In this document: one piece after another, positions 1-7,441 of the stretch
Position numbering within the stretch: position 1 is the first letter of the stretch
Layout: every line of letters starts with the position of its first letter
Origin: Bacillota bacterium
GTDB taxonomy: Bacteria; Bacillota; Clostridia; Lachnospirales; Lachnospiraceae
Direction: 5' to 3'
Length of the DNA stretch: 30,003 nucleotides
Assembly: GCA_023424995.1 (NCBI GenBank)
Contig: JAFADH010000383.1
Location: 1 to 30,003, forward strand
Position numbers and translations under genes: made by a program
The notes under the pieces: model-generated
Seen by the model: only the letters and a program-made list of their open reading frames with translations
Databases searched by the model: none
Told to the model about the DNA's origin: nothing

Positions 1-684
1 AAGCCCATCCGTAAGCTGAATGCCATGGGTACGGATATCCTGATCAAGAACGGAGTGTTTCCACCCATAGGAGATATCTGGTGGGGGAATGCGGCCGGTG
101 TCTCCGGACCCTCCCGTCTGATTGATATTGCGGCTTTGGACAATGATACCTATTATGCAATCGACCGGACCAGAGGACGGATCTTCGGCTATGACTCCCA
201 GGGGAATCTCCTGTATGCCTTCGGCGGGCTGGGCAACCGGCTGGGGTACTTCCAGTATCCCACAGCTCTGGAGAATATGGGGACCGATCTCCTGGTTTTG
301 GATTCCAGATCGGCGGGAATCACCATACTTGCCATGACACAGTACGGACAGCTGATTTATGATGCCTTAGGGGAATATAAGAAGGGAAATTATGAAGCCT
401 CGGCTCAGTATTGGGAAAAGGTACTGATGCAGAACGGCAATTATGATCTTGCCTATATCGGCATAGGACGCTCGTTACTGCGGCAGGAGGAATATAAGGA
501 GGCCATGGATTATTTCAAACTGAAGCTGGATGATGACAGCTATTCCAAGGCATTTGCATTATACCGGAAGGAATGGATCGAGAAGAATATCCTATGGATT
601 GTTGCCGTTGTCATGGGCGGCATACTGTTATCCTTCGTGTGGGGCTTTGTTAAGAAGATGAAGAGAGAGGTGGATGAGGCATGA
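1..684 (+). CDS. NHL-repeat/TPR membrane protein, 3' part (partial at left edge)
   Basis: The frame is open to the first base, so this is the C-terminal 227 residues of a longer protein; the first ATG (25) is internal. Residues about 35-105 look like the last blades of an NHL beta-propeller (YYAIDRTRGRIFGYDSQGN, LLYAFGGLGNRLGYFQYP, LLVLDSRSAGITIL). A TPR-like helical stretch follows at about 115-185 (YDALGEYKKGNYEASAQYW, YIGIGRSLLRQEEYKEAMDYF). One membrane span sits near 198-218 (ILWIVAVVMGGILLSFVW), followed by a short basic tail. The expected topology is an extracytoplasmic propeller and TPR anchored by a C-terminal helix. Its stop overlaps the start of the Yip1-family gene by 4 bp, so the two are translationally coupled. 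The neighbourhood (Yip1, DUF5696, sugar permeases) suggests a sensing or scaffolding role linked to glycan uptake. The role is inference; the domain calls are by eye. Confidence 0.8.
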   Translation, partial: KPIRKLNAMGTDILIKNGVFPPIGDIWWGNAAGVSGPSRLIDIAALDNDTYYAIDRTRGRIFGYDSQGNLLYAFGGLGNRLGYFQYPTALENMGTDLLVLDSRSAGITILAMTQYGQLIYDALGEYKKGNYEASAQYWEKVLMQNGNYDLAYIGIGRSLLRQEEYKEAMDYFKLKLDDDSYSKAFALYRKEWIEKNILWIVAVVMGGILLSFVWGFVKKMKREVDEA

Positions 685-1343
685 GCATTACCGGACGTAT
701 GAATAAGCAGTCATTGCAGCATGTGGGAAAGACCCTGCGTTATTCCCTGTATGCCGTCACCCATCCGCTGGACGGCTTCTGGGATCTGACCCACGAAAAG
801 CGCGGGTCGGTTGCGGCAGCGAATATCATTATAGCCGCCTCCCTCATAACGACCATTTTAAAACTGCAGTTTACCAGCTTCATCTTTAATAAAATCATAT
901 GGGAGTATGTAAATCTCATTGAGGTAATCGCCGGTTTTCTGGTTCCCATCATCATCGGCTGCATTGCCAATTGGGGATTGACCACGCTCTTTAACGGAAA
1001 AGGCACCATGAAGCACATCTACATGGCCATCGGATATGCCCTTACCCCTTATGTACTGATACAATTTCCCATGATTTTTATCAGTAATCTCATGACGGTG
1101 CAGGAGGGAGCCTTTTATTATTATATCACGGGCTTCTCCCAGATCTGGTGCGGCCTGCTGATTCTCTGCGCAACGATGATGATACATGATTATACCCTGG
1201 GAAAGGCTGTTTTGACCTTATTTGCCACAGTCGTGGGGATGATGCTGATTGTATTCGTATTTCTTCTGTTTTTCAGCCTGGTGACTGATGCGGCGGCTTA
1301 TTTCATTTCATTATATAAAGAAATCACATTTCGTTTTTACTGA
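681..1343 (+). CDS. Yip1-family multi-pass membrane protein
   Basis: A 220-residue, strongly hydrophobic protein with about five membrane spans (near residues 45-65, 75-100, 110-140, 145-170, 175-210). The N-terminal stretch, with HPLDGFWDLTHEKRGS before the first span, resembles Yip1-domain proteins (Pfam Yip1/YIP1), which in bacteria are integral membrane proteins of unknown function. It starts at ATG 681 inside the last codons of the NHL/TPR gene (ATGA overlap) and is followed 15 bp later by the DUF5696-type lipoprotein gene. In this gene set it most likely forms a membrane partner for the propeller protein or the lipoprotein. No catalytic motif is visible. The family call is fairly secure from hydropathy pattern and context; the function is unknown. 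Confidence 0.72.
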   Translation: MSITGRMNKQSLQHVGKTLRYSLYAVTHPLDGFWDLTHEKRGSVAAANIIIAASLITTILKLQFTSFIFNKIIWEYVNLIEVIAGFLVPIIIGCIANWGLTTLFNGKGTMKHIYMAIGYALTPYVLIQFPMIFISNLMTVQEGAFYYYITGFSQIWCGLLILCATMMIHDYTLGKAVLTLFATVVGMMLIVFVFLLFFSLVTDAAAYFISLYKEITFRFY

Positions 1344-1358
1344 TAAGGAGGAAGAGTG

Positions 1359-3881
1359 ATGCGAAAATATCTAAAAATATGCTTCATCCTTTTATTATCG
1401 GTATTTATGATTGGATGTGCGAGCGACACGGAACAGAACGGGCTTATGGAAACCTATTCTTATGAAGAGGGTCAGGATACCTATCTTCTGGAAAATAATG
1501 AGCTTAAGCTTACGCTGGATCCGGAAACCACATATTTTCAGGTGCTGGATAAGTCCAATGGCACCGTATGGAATTCCAACCCGGCGGACGGTGCAGATGA
1601 TGCGCTGGCGGACGTTCAAAGCAGCAAATACCTGCAGTCCACCCTGCTCATCGTATACAGCGACGAGACCGGAATCAATACGATCTACAATAATTTTGAG
1701 TACAGTATCAGCAAGAAGATATACACCGTGGAACAGGGAGACGGATTTATCAAGGTAAATTATACCATCGGCAATGTGCAGAAGGTATATGTAATGCCCT
1801 CTGCTATTCCGGAGTCCAGAATGACGCTTTTCTATGATCAGATGGATAACAGCTCCAGGAGGAAGATCGATAACTATTACCGGAAGCTGGATATCAACAA
1901 CCTGCGTGCCACGGATGATAAGGGAGCCCTTCTGGAACAATATCCGGATCTTGCCCAGGAAAACATCTTTGTGCTCCGTGAGAATACCCAGGAGCATCTG
2001 AAGAAGAGCATCGAAGAGATCTTTGCACAGGTGGGCTATACCCTGGAGGATTATGAAGAGGATGAAGCCAGATATTCCAAGGAAAGCAGGGAGGAGAACC
2101 CGTTTTTTAACGTATCCGTAGTATACCGCCTGGAGGGGGATAACCTGGTGGTGAGCCTCCCCTTTGAGGATATGCAGTGGCGCAGGGATTATCCTTTAAT
2201 TAAGATCAAGGTCCTCCCGTATCTCGGCGCGGGCAGTACCGGGGAGGAAGGCTTTATCCTGGTGCCGGAAGGAAGCGGCGGTATCATCAGCTTCAATAAC
2301 GGTAAAAATATGCAAAGCGCTTATTATACCGATGTGTACGGCTGGGATGAGGCCCTGCTGAGGGATTCGCTGACGGATAATACCCGTTCGGAGTACCCGG
2401 TCTTCGGGATATCCAAAGAGGGCGGCTCCATGCTGTGCATGCTTGAGAATTATGGCTGCACCGCTTCCATCGAAGCGGATGTAAGCGGCCGGAATCACAG
2501 CTATAACTTCGCCGCGGCCACCTATACCACACTTCACGCCTCCGCTCTCAACCTATCCGCCAAGACGGATAAGACGGTAATGGTATTCGAAGCGGAGAAG
2601 CCCGCAGGAGAGATCAAGCAAAGATACAGCTTTCTTGATACAACGGACTACATAGGAATGGCAGGGGCATACCGGTCCTATCTTATGGAAAGGTACCCTG
2701 AGCTTCAAGTACAGCAGGAGAGCAATGTCCCTGTGAATATCACCCTGATCGGTGCCATTGATAAAGTAAAGCAGCGTCTGGGATTGCCCGTATCGGTTCC
2801 GGAAGCCTTAACCACTTATGAGGAGGCTGCGGCTATCCTCCGTGACCTGCAGGACAGCGGCTACCGGAGGCTGTCCGTTAAGTATGAGGGCTGGATGAAC
2901 GGCGGGATAAAACAAAGCGTACCGTCTAAGATAAAAACCGTAAGGGAGCTTGGAAGCAGGAATGAGCTGAAGGAATTCATCCGGCAGGCAGGAGAGCTGG
3001 ATGTCCCCGTATATCTTGGCGGTATGACGCAATATGCCTATGAAACAGGAGTCTGGGACGGATTTGTCAGTACCCGGGATGCGGCCAGGTACACGAGCCG
3101 TGAACAGGTAAAGCTATATAACTTCTCTCCGGTCTACTTCGGGGTGGAGGACTGGAGGGACAGCTACTATCTTGTAAAGCCGCAGCTTATCCTGCAGTAT
3201 ATGAACAACCTGGCAGGGGCTGCCAGGGAATATCAGGCGGGAGTGGCATTTTCCGATATCGGATATCTGGTCAGTGCCGACTATAATCCCAAGAATCTGA
3301 CCACAAGGCAGGAGGTCATAGACCTTCAGACAGCAGAGCTCGGAAGTATCGCGGCCGGAGGTACTGATATCATGCTGCGGGGCGGCAATGATTATGTCCT
3401 GCCCTATGCCGGCTTTATCACGGATATGAACCTGGAAGGGACAAAATACCACATCCTCGACTATATGGTTCCCTTCTACAGTGCAGCAATCCATGGCTTA
3501 GTGGATTATACGGGCGTATCCCTGAATCTGTCCGGAGATTATCATCAGGCCGTCTTAAACAGTGCGGAGAACGGCGCAGGCTTATCCTTCACCTTTATGA
3601 AAGAAAGCTCCGACCCTTTGCAGGATACCTTCTATACCTATCTGTTCGGCGCGGATTACGACAGGTGGAAGGAAGAGGCAGCTTCCATCTACCTAAGATA
3701 CAATGAGGAGATGGGACATTGCTTCAACCAGTATATCACCGGACATGAGCGTCTGGCTGAGGGTGTCCATGTAACCGGATATGAGGACGGCACCAGGGTA
3801 TATGTCAATTATAATTATGAGGCTTATGAGCACGGCGGTCTGATAATTCCGGCAAGAGATTATTACGTGGAAAGGAGGTAA
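1359..3881 (+). CDS. DUF5696-type lipoprotein, probable divergent glycoside hydrolase
   Basis: The start is set at ATG 1359: AAGGAGG at 1345-1351 gives 7-nt spacing, whereas the adjacent GTG at 1356 would have 4. The product is 840 residues. It has a lipoprotein signal (hydrophobic core, then MIGC, Cys about 20). Residues about 35-290 look like a beta-sandwich (LKLTLDPETTYFQVLDKSNG, GTVWNSNP). From about 410 a (beta/alpha)8-like region follows, with KYEGWMNGG (E510) and FSDIGYL (D633), and a C-terminal beta-domain ends VYVNYNYEAYEHGG and LIIPARDYYV, like the tail domain of many retaining glycosidases. I recognise the overall type as DUF5696, a family I know only as uncharacterised. It precedes two sugar permease genes by 4 bp, which supports action on an exported or surface glycan. 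E510 and D633 as catalytic residues are speculation. Confidence 0.75.
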   Translation: MRKYLKICFILLLSVFMIGCASDTEQNGLMETYSYEEGQDTYLLENNELKLTLDPETTYFQVLDKSNGTVWNSNPADGADDALADVQSSKYLQSTLLIVYSDETGINTIYNNFEYSISKKIYTVEQGDGFIKVNYTIGNVQKVYVMPSAIPESRMTLFYDQMDNSSRRKIDNYYRKLDINNLRATDDKGALLEQYPDLAQENIFVLRENTQEHLKKSIEEIFAQVGYTLEDYEEDEARYSKESREENPFFNVSVVYRLEGDNLVVSLPFEDMQWRRDYPLIKIKVLPYLGAGSTGEEGFILVPEGSGGIISFNNGKNMQSAYYTDVYGWDEALLRDSLTDNTRSEYPVFGISKEGGSMLCMLENYGCTASIEADVSGRNHSYNFAAATYTTLHASALNLSAKTDKTVMVFEAEKPAGEIKQRYSFLDTTDYIGMAGAYRSYLMERYPELQVQQESNVPVNITLIGAIDKVKQRLGLPVSVPEALTTYEEAAAILRDLQDSGYRRLSVKYEGWMNGGIKQSVPSKIKTVRELGSRNELKEFIRQAGELDVPVYLGGMTQYAYETGVWDGFVSTRDAARYTSREQVKLYNFSPVYFGVEDWRDSYYLVKPQLILQYMNNLAGAAREYQAGVAFSDIGYLVSADYNPKNLTTRQEVIDLQTAELGSIAAGGTDIMLRGGNDYVLPYAGFITDMNLEGTKYHILDYMVPFYSAAIHGLVDYTGVSLNLSGDYHQAVLNSAENGAGLSFTFMKESSDPLQDTFYTYLFGADYDRWKEEAASIYLRYNEEMGHCFNQYITGHERLAEGVHVTGYEDGTRVYVNYNYEAYEHGGLIIPARDYYVERR

Positions 3882-3885
3882 CCCC

Positions 3886-4794
3886 ATGGCAAGGAAAAAG
3901 CATCAGGATCTTAGGGTAAGGAAGGCGATTACCGGATATCTGTTCATCCTTCCGTTTATCATAGGCTTTATCGCCTTTATGGTGATTCCTCTTGTGGAAT
4001 CCTTTCGGATGGTCTTCAGCAATGTGGTCATCGGTATCGGCAACGGAGGCTTTCTGCTGGAATTCACCGGCTGGGCCAATCTGAAAAAGGCTTTCACCGT
4101 GGATCCGGAGTTCACCCGTTTCTTAACAGAGGAGCTGTCCCGTATGGCGATCCAGGTACCAACTATTATCATTGTCAGTTTCTTCATGGCGCTGCTGCTG
4201 AACCAGAATTTTAAGGGGAGAGCCTTGGTCAGAGCCATATTCTTCCTGCCGGTAATCCTGTCCTCGGGAGTCCTGGTGGGTCTGGAATATGATAACACCC
4301 TGCTGGCGGGAATGCAGGATTATATTGAAGCGAACACTCAAACCTCCAGTATAACGGCCGTTCTGGAACGGATCCTGTCCAACAGCGGCTTCGGAGCAGG
4401 TTTTCTGGAGATCGTATACGGCATTGTGAATAATGTATATGATGTGGTCATCGCTTCGGGTATCCAGATCATCATATTCCTGTCGGGACTTCAGACCATC
4501 TCCAAAAGCATGTATGAGGCAGCCGTCATCGAGGGCTGCACCGCCTGGGAGAGCTTCTGGAAGATAACCCTTCCCATGGTAAGCTCCGTGGTTCTTGTGA
4601 ATGTTATCTATACCATTGTCGATTTCTTCATGAGGACGGATAACCAGGTCATGACCAAGATCACGGATACCATGATGCAGAAGATGGATTACGGCTTCAG
4701 CTCAGCTATGGCCTGGATCTACTTTGTAGCGGTTATCATCATCATTGGCATATTCACGATCATTACGTCAAGGTGGGTGTACTATTATGAATAA
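3886..4794 (+). CDS. Carbohydrate ABC transporter permease (inner-membrane subunit 1)
   Basis: A 302-residue binding-protein-dependent permease with about six membrane spans, starting with a basic N-terminus and the span GYLFILPFIIGFIAF, typical of the MalF/UgpA-like sugar family. The EAA loop that contacts the ATPase is clear near residues 205-225 (MYEAAVIEGCTAWESFWKI, then LPM). The start ATG 3886 has GGAGG 7 nt upstream, and only 4 bp separate it from the DUF5696-type gene. It overlaps the next permease by 8 bp. No ATPase gene is in this operon, so it probably uses a shared MsmX/MalK-type ATPase encoded elsewhere. The substrate is unknown; a plant or host glycan oligosaccharide is a reasonable guess from context. 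Confidence 0.9.
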   Translation: MARKKHQDLRVRKAITGYLFILPFIIGFIAFMVIPLVESFRMVFSNVVIGIGNGGFLLEFTGWANLKKAFTVDPEFTRFLTEELSRMAIQVPTIIIVSFFMALLLNQNFKGRALVRAIFFLPVILSSGVLVGLEYDNTLLAGMQDYIEANTQTSSITAVLERILSNSGFGAGFLEIVYGIVNNVYDVVIASGIQIIIFLSGLQTISKSMYEAAVIEGCTAWESFWKITLPMVSSVVLVNVIYTIVDFFMRTDNQVMTKITDTMMQKMDYGFSSAMAWIYFVAVIIIIGIFTIITSRWVYYYE

Positions 4795-5788
4795 TACGAA
4801 GAAGCTGCAAATGGAAGGTTTTTTAATAAGAAACAGAAAATCAGGAGGATATCTCCTTCGCAAGCTTATATGGAGAAGAGTATACCAGTTCATAAGGGCG
4901 GTACTTCTATTCGGGCTTTGCTTCCTGATACTTCAGCCGCTGCTTAACAAGATATCCTTAAGCTTCATGAAGGAACGGGATCTCTATGACCCCACTATTA
5001 TCATCGTACCGCGGAACTTCACTACGGAGAATTACCGGCTCATGAACCAGCTGATTGATTTCTGGAAGTCTTTGCTGAATTCCTTCGGTATATCGGCCCT
5101 GGTCAGCGTATTGCAGGTAGCCTTCTGCACCCTGATCGGTTACGGCTTTGCCAGGTTCCAGTTTCCTTTTAAGCGGTTCTGGTTCGCCTGCGTGATACTG
5201 GTGATTGTGGTGCCTCCCCAGACTATCATGTCCTCCCTGTACCTGAATTTCCGGTTCTTTGATATATTCGGCATTATCAGGATGACTACCGGGAAGACCC
5301 TGAACCTTCAGAATTCCATTATTCCATACGTCCTGATGTGCATCACAGGGGTCGGGCTGAAGAGCGGACTGTACATATTCCTGATCCGGCAGTACTTCAG
5401 AGGGATACCCAAGGAATTGGAGGAAGCGGCATATGTTGACGGATGCGGCAGCTTTGGTACCTTTGTACGGATCCTGTTACCGGATGCAACGCCCATCCTG
5501 ACCTCCTGCGCCTTGTTTGCCTTCGTATGGCAATGGACGGATTCCTTCTACTCCAAGATGTTCCTGGGCAATATAACCCTGCTCTCCAAGAAGCTGACCT
5601 CCATCTCAGGCCTGCTGTCGGACTACCTGGTATCCATCTACGGCAGAGGAGCAAGACCCTCCATTGCCTATGGACAGATGATGATATCAACCGGCATGAT
5701 TATGGCGATCATCCCTTTATTATTGATCTACATCGTGGCGCAGAAGGGGTTTGTAGAGAGCTTAAGCCAGACCGGACTTAAGATGTGA
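4787..5788 (+). CDS. Carbohydrate ABC transporter permease (inner-membrane subunit 2)
   Basis: A MalG/UgpE-like sugar permease of 333 residues. The open frame extends to 4745, but ATG 4787 (MNNTKKL) is preferred because AAGGTGG lies about 10 nt upstream and the extra N-terminus lies inside the preceding permease gene. It has about six spans and an EAA loop, LEEAAYVDGCGSFGTFVRI followed by LLP. The basic N-terminal stretch of about 40 residues before the first span is longer than in many relatives. It pairs with the permease encoded immediately upstream (8-bp overlap) and with the binding protein at 5912. There is a 123-bp gap after its stop, in which I see only a weak short hairpin and no strong terminator. 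Confidence 0.9.
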   Translation: MNNTKKLQMEGFLIRNRKSGGYLLRKLIWRRVYQFIRAVLLFGLCFLILQPLLNKISLSFMKERDLYDPTIIIVPRNFTTENYRLMNQLIDFWKSLLNSFGISALVSVLQVAFCTLIGYGFARFQFPFKRFWFACVILVIVVPPQTIMSSLYLNFRFFDIFGIIRMTTGKTLNLQNSIIPYVLMCITGVGLKSGLYIFLIRQYFRGIPKELEEAAYVDGCGSFGTFVRILLPDATPILTSCALFAFVWQWTDSFYSKMFLGNITLLSKKLTSISGLLSDYLVSIYGRGARPSIAYGQMMISTGMIMAIIPLLLIYIVAQKGFVESLSQTGLKM

Positions 5789-5911
5789 CCCATGATAGAA
5801 GGTGCAGGGTGCGCCGGCTGATTCGGCTTTTGTTATGCGGCCTGGCTGTTAATGAGCGAGGCAGGCGTCCGTGTCACTTTACTATAAATATTTAAAAGGA
5901 GGATTATATTT

Positions 5912-7342
5912 ATGAGAAAGATTATCAAAAAAATTTTATCCGTGCTATTCGTACTCGTATTTAGTGTATCCCTGTTCGCTTCCTGCAGTGCAGATCCCGA
6001 CACTGAGACCGGGAATACCCCGACGGCAACCACGGCGCCGGAGAATGCACCGGATGACGCCGGGGAACAGGAACCAACCGCCACACCGGAACCTGACATC
6101 GACCTTGGGGGCATGGAGATCATCATAGGTGACTGGTGGTCGTCGGAGGAACCGGGAGAACCCACCAATGCAAGAGAAGAAGCAACTCTGGAATATCGAC
6201 AGATGATCCAGAAGAAATATAACTTCACCATGAAGCAGATAGCCGTATCAGACTGGTATGGTATGCAGGAGACCTTTACGACCACCACCATGGCCGAGGA
6301 TCCTGCGGCAAGCATATTCCTCTTACAGACCGACTGGATCCAGCAGCCTCTGTCCAATGGTTTGATGTATGATTTGTCTACCCTGGAGGAATATGATTTT
6401 ACGGAAAGCAAATGGAATTCATCAGTCCGGGATATCATGACCTACGGAGACTCGATCTATGGTATGGCCCAGGGGAAACCGGAGCCCAGGATAGGTGTAT
6501 TCTGGAATAAGCGCTTATTCCAGGAAGCAGGGCTGGATCCCGATCTTCCTTATGATTTACAGGCCAGCGGCGAATGGACCTGGGATAAATTCGAAGAGCT
6601 CTGCGCTAAGTTGACCATTGATAATAATAATGACGGTACGATTGACAGCTATGCTACCGGAAGCTTCTCCGTGGACTTCTACCGCGGTGCGGTGGTAAGC
6701 AATAATGCGCGCTTTATCGGCAAGGATGAGAACGGTAAATACTACAATGCCACACTGGAGCCAAACTTCCTTGAGGCGGTCCAATGGGCTACCGGCATTG
6801 TTGAGAAGGGCTATGAGATGCAGCCCCTCCCGGATTCCAACTGGGATTGGTTCATCTCTGCCTTCCATGATGCCAAGGTGGCCATGACCTTTGCGGAGCA
6901 GTACAAGGTAAGCAACTGGGCCGATATGACCGATGACTGGGGCTTCGTTCTGTGCCCTAAGGGACCTAAGGCAAGCAGCTACGGTGCGTTTTATTTTGAT
7001 AATATTGCTGTTATGCCCTCCAGTCTGGATGAGGAGACTGCGAAAAAGGTGGCATTTGCCTACAATCTGTGGACCGATCCTACTCCCGGCTATGAGGATG
7101 ATGAGGAAGGCTGGAAGGATAATTACTATACCAGATTCCGTGATGAGAGAGCGATTGATGAGACCCTTACCCTGCTGTATGACCCTTCCACCATCGTAAG
7201 CGATGAACGGCTGCCTTTCGTATACGGAACAAGCTTTGGTCAGATCATTTATAATGTATACAGCCTGGCTAACACCCCGGCCGAACGAATAGAAACGATT
7301 GCAGGAATGTGGGAAGCATTGCTGGAGGATGCAAACAAGTAA
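5912..7342 (+). CDS. Extracellular sugar-binding lipoprotein (family 1 type)
   Basis: A 476-residue binding protein. The signal peptide MRKIIKKILSVLFVLVF ends in the lipobox FASC, giving a lipid-anchored Cys at about 25. A Thr/Pro/Glu-rich linker (TPTATTAPENAPDDAG) precedes the mature domain at about residue 60. The body resembles sugar-binding proteins of the COG1653 type: TMAEDPAASIFLLQTDW, YGMAQGKPEPRIGVFWNKRL and WTWDKFEELCAKL are typical blocks. The start ATG has AAAAGGAGG about 9 nt upstream. It belongs to the operon with the two permeases at 3886 and 4787 and should deliver substrate to them. A conserved 8-bp-stem hairpin lies just 3' of it (7363-7405). The substrate cannot be read from sequence. 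Confidence 0.88.
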   Translation: MRKIIKKILSVLFVLVFSVSLFASCSADPDTETGNTPTATTAPENAPDDAGEQEPTATPEPDIDLGGMEIIIGDWWSSEEPGEPTNAREEATLEYRQMIQKKYNFTMKQIAVSDWYGMQETFTTTTMAEDPAASIFLLQTDWIQQPLSNGLMYDLSTLEEYDFTESKWNSSVRDIMTYGDSIYGMAQGKPEPRIGVFWNKRLFQEAGLDPDLPYDLQASGEWTWDKFEELCAKLTIDNNNDGTIDSYATGSFSVDFYRGAVVSNNARFIGKDENGKYYNATLEPNFLEAVQWATGIVEKGYEMQPLPDSNWDWFISAFHDAKVAMTFAEQYKVSNWADMTDDWGFVLCPKGPKASSYGAFYFDNIAVMPSSLDEETAKKVAFAYNLWTDPTPGYEDDEEGWKDNYYTRFRDERAIDETLTLLYDPSTIVSDERLPFVYGTSFGQIIYNVYSLANTPAERIETIAGMWEALLEDANK

Positions 7343-7362
7343 TCCTGGTACTGTATAAATAA

Positions 7363-7405
7363 GGGGTGCAGGGTCTGTATTCGGAAATTACAGGCTGTGC
7401 ACCCC
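7363..7405 (+). other. Intergenic hairpin before the xylanase gene
   Basis: GGGGTGCA at 7363-7370 pairs perfectly with TGCACCCC at 7398-7405. Inside, CTGTA (7375-7379) pairs with TACAG (7389-7393) around a 9-nt loop. There is no T-run after the stem, so it is not a standard intrinsic terminator. It more likely protects the 3' end of the binding-protein message or modulates read-through into the xylanase gene. Confidence 0.5.
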
Positions 7406-7441
7406 GTATCAAGCGGGGTGATCGGCGGAATGGAGCCTTAT

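Noticed and set aside
5813..5831. Short GCCG/CGGC hairpin with TTTT after the second sugar permease
   Set aside because: A 4-bp stem with a 7-nt loop is too weak to call a terminator, and the binding-protein gene follows in the same cluster.
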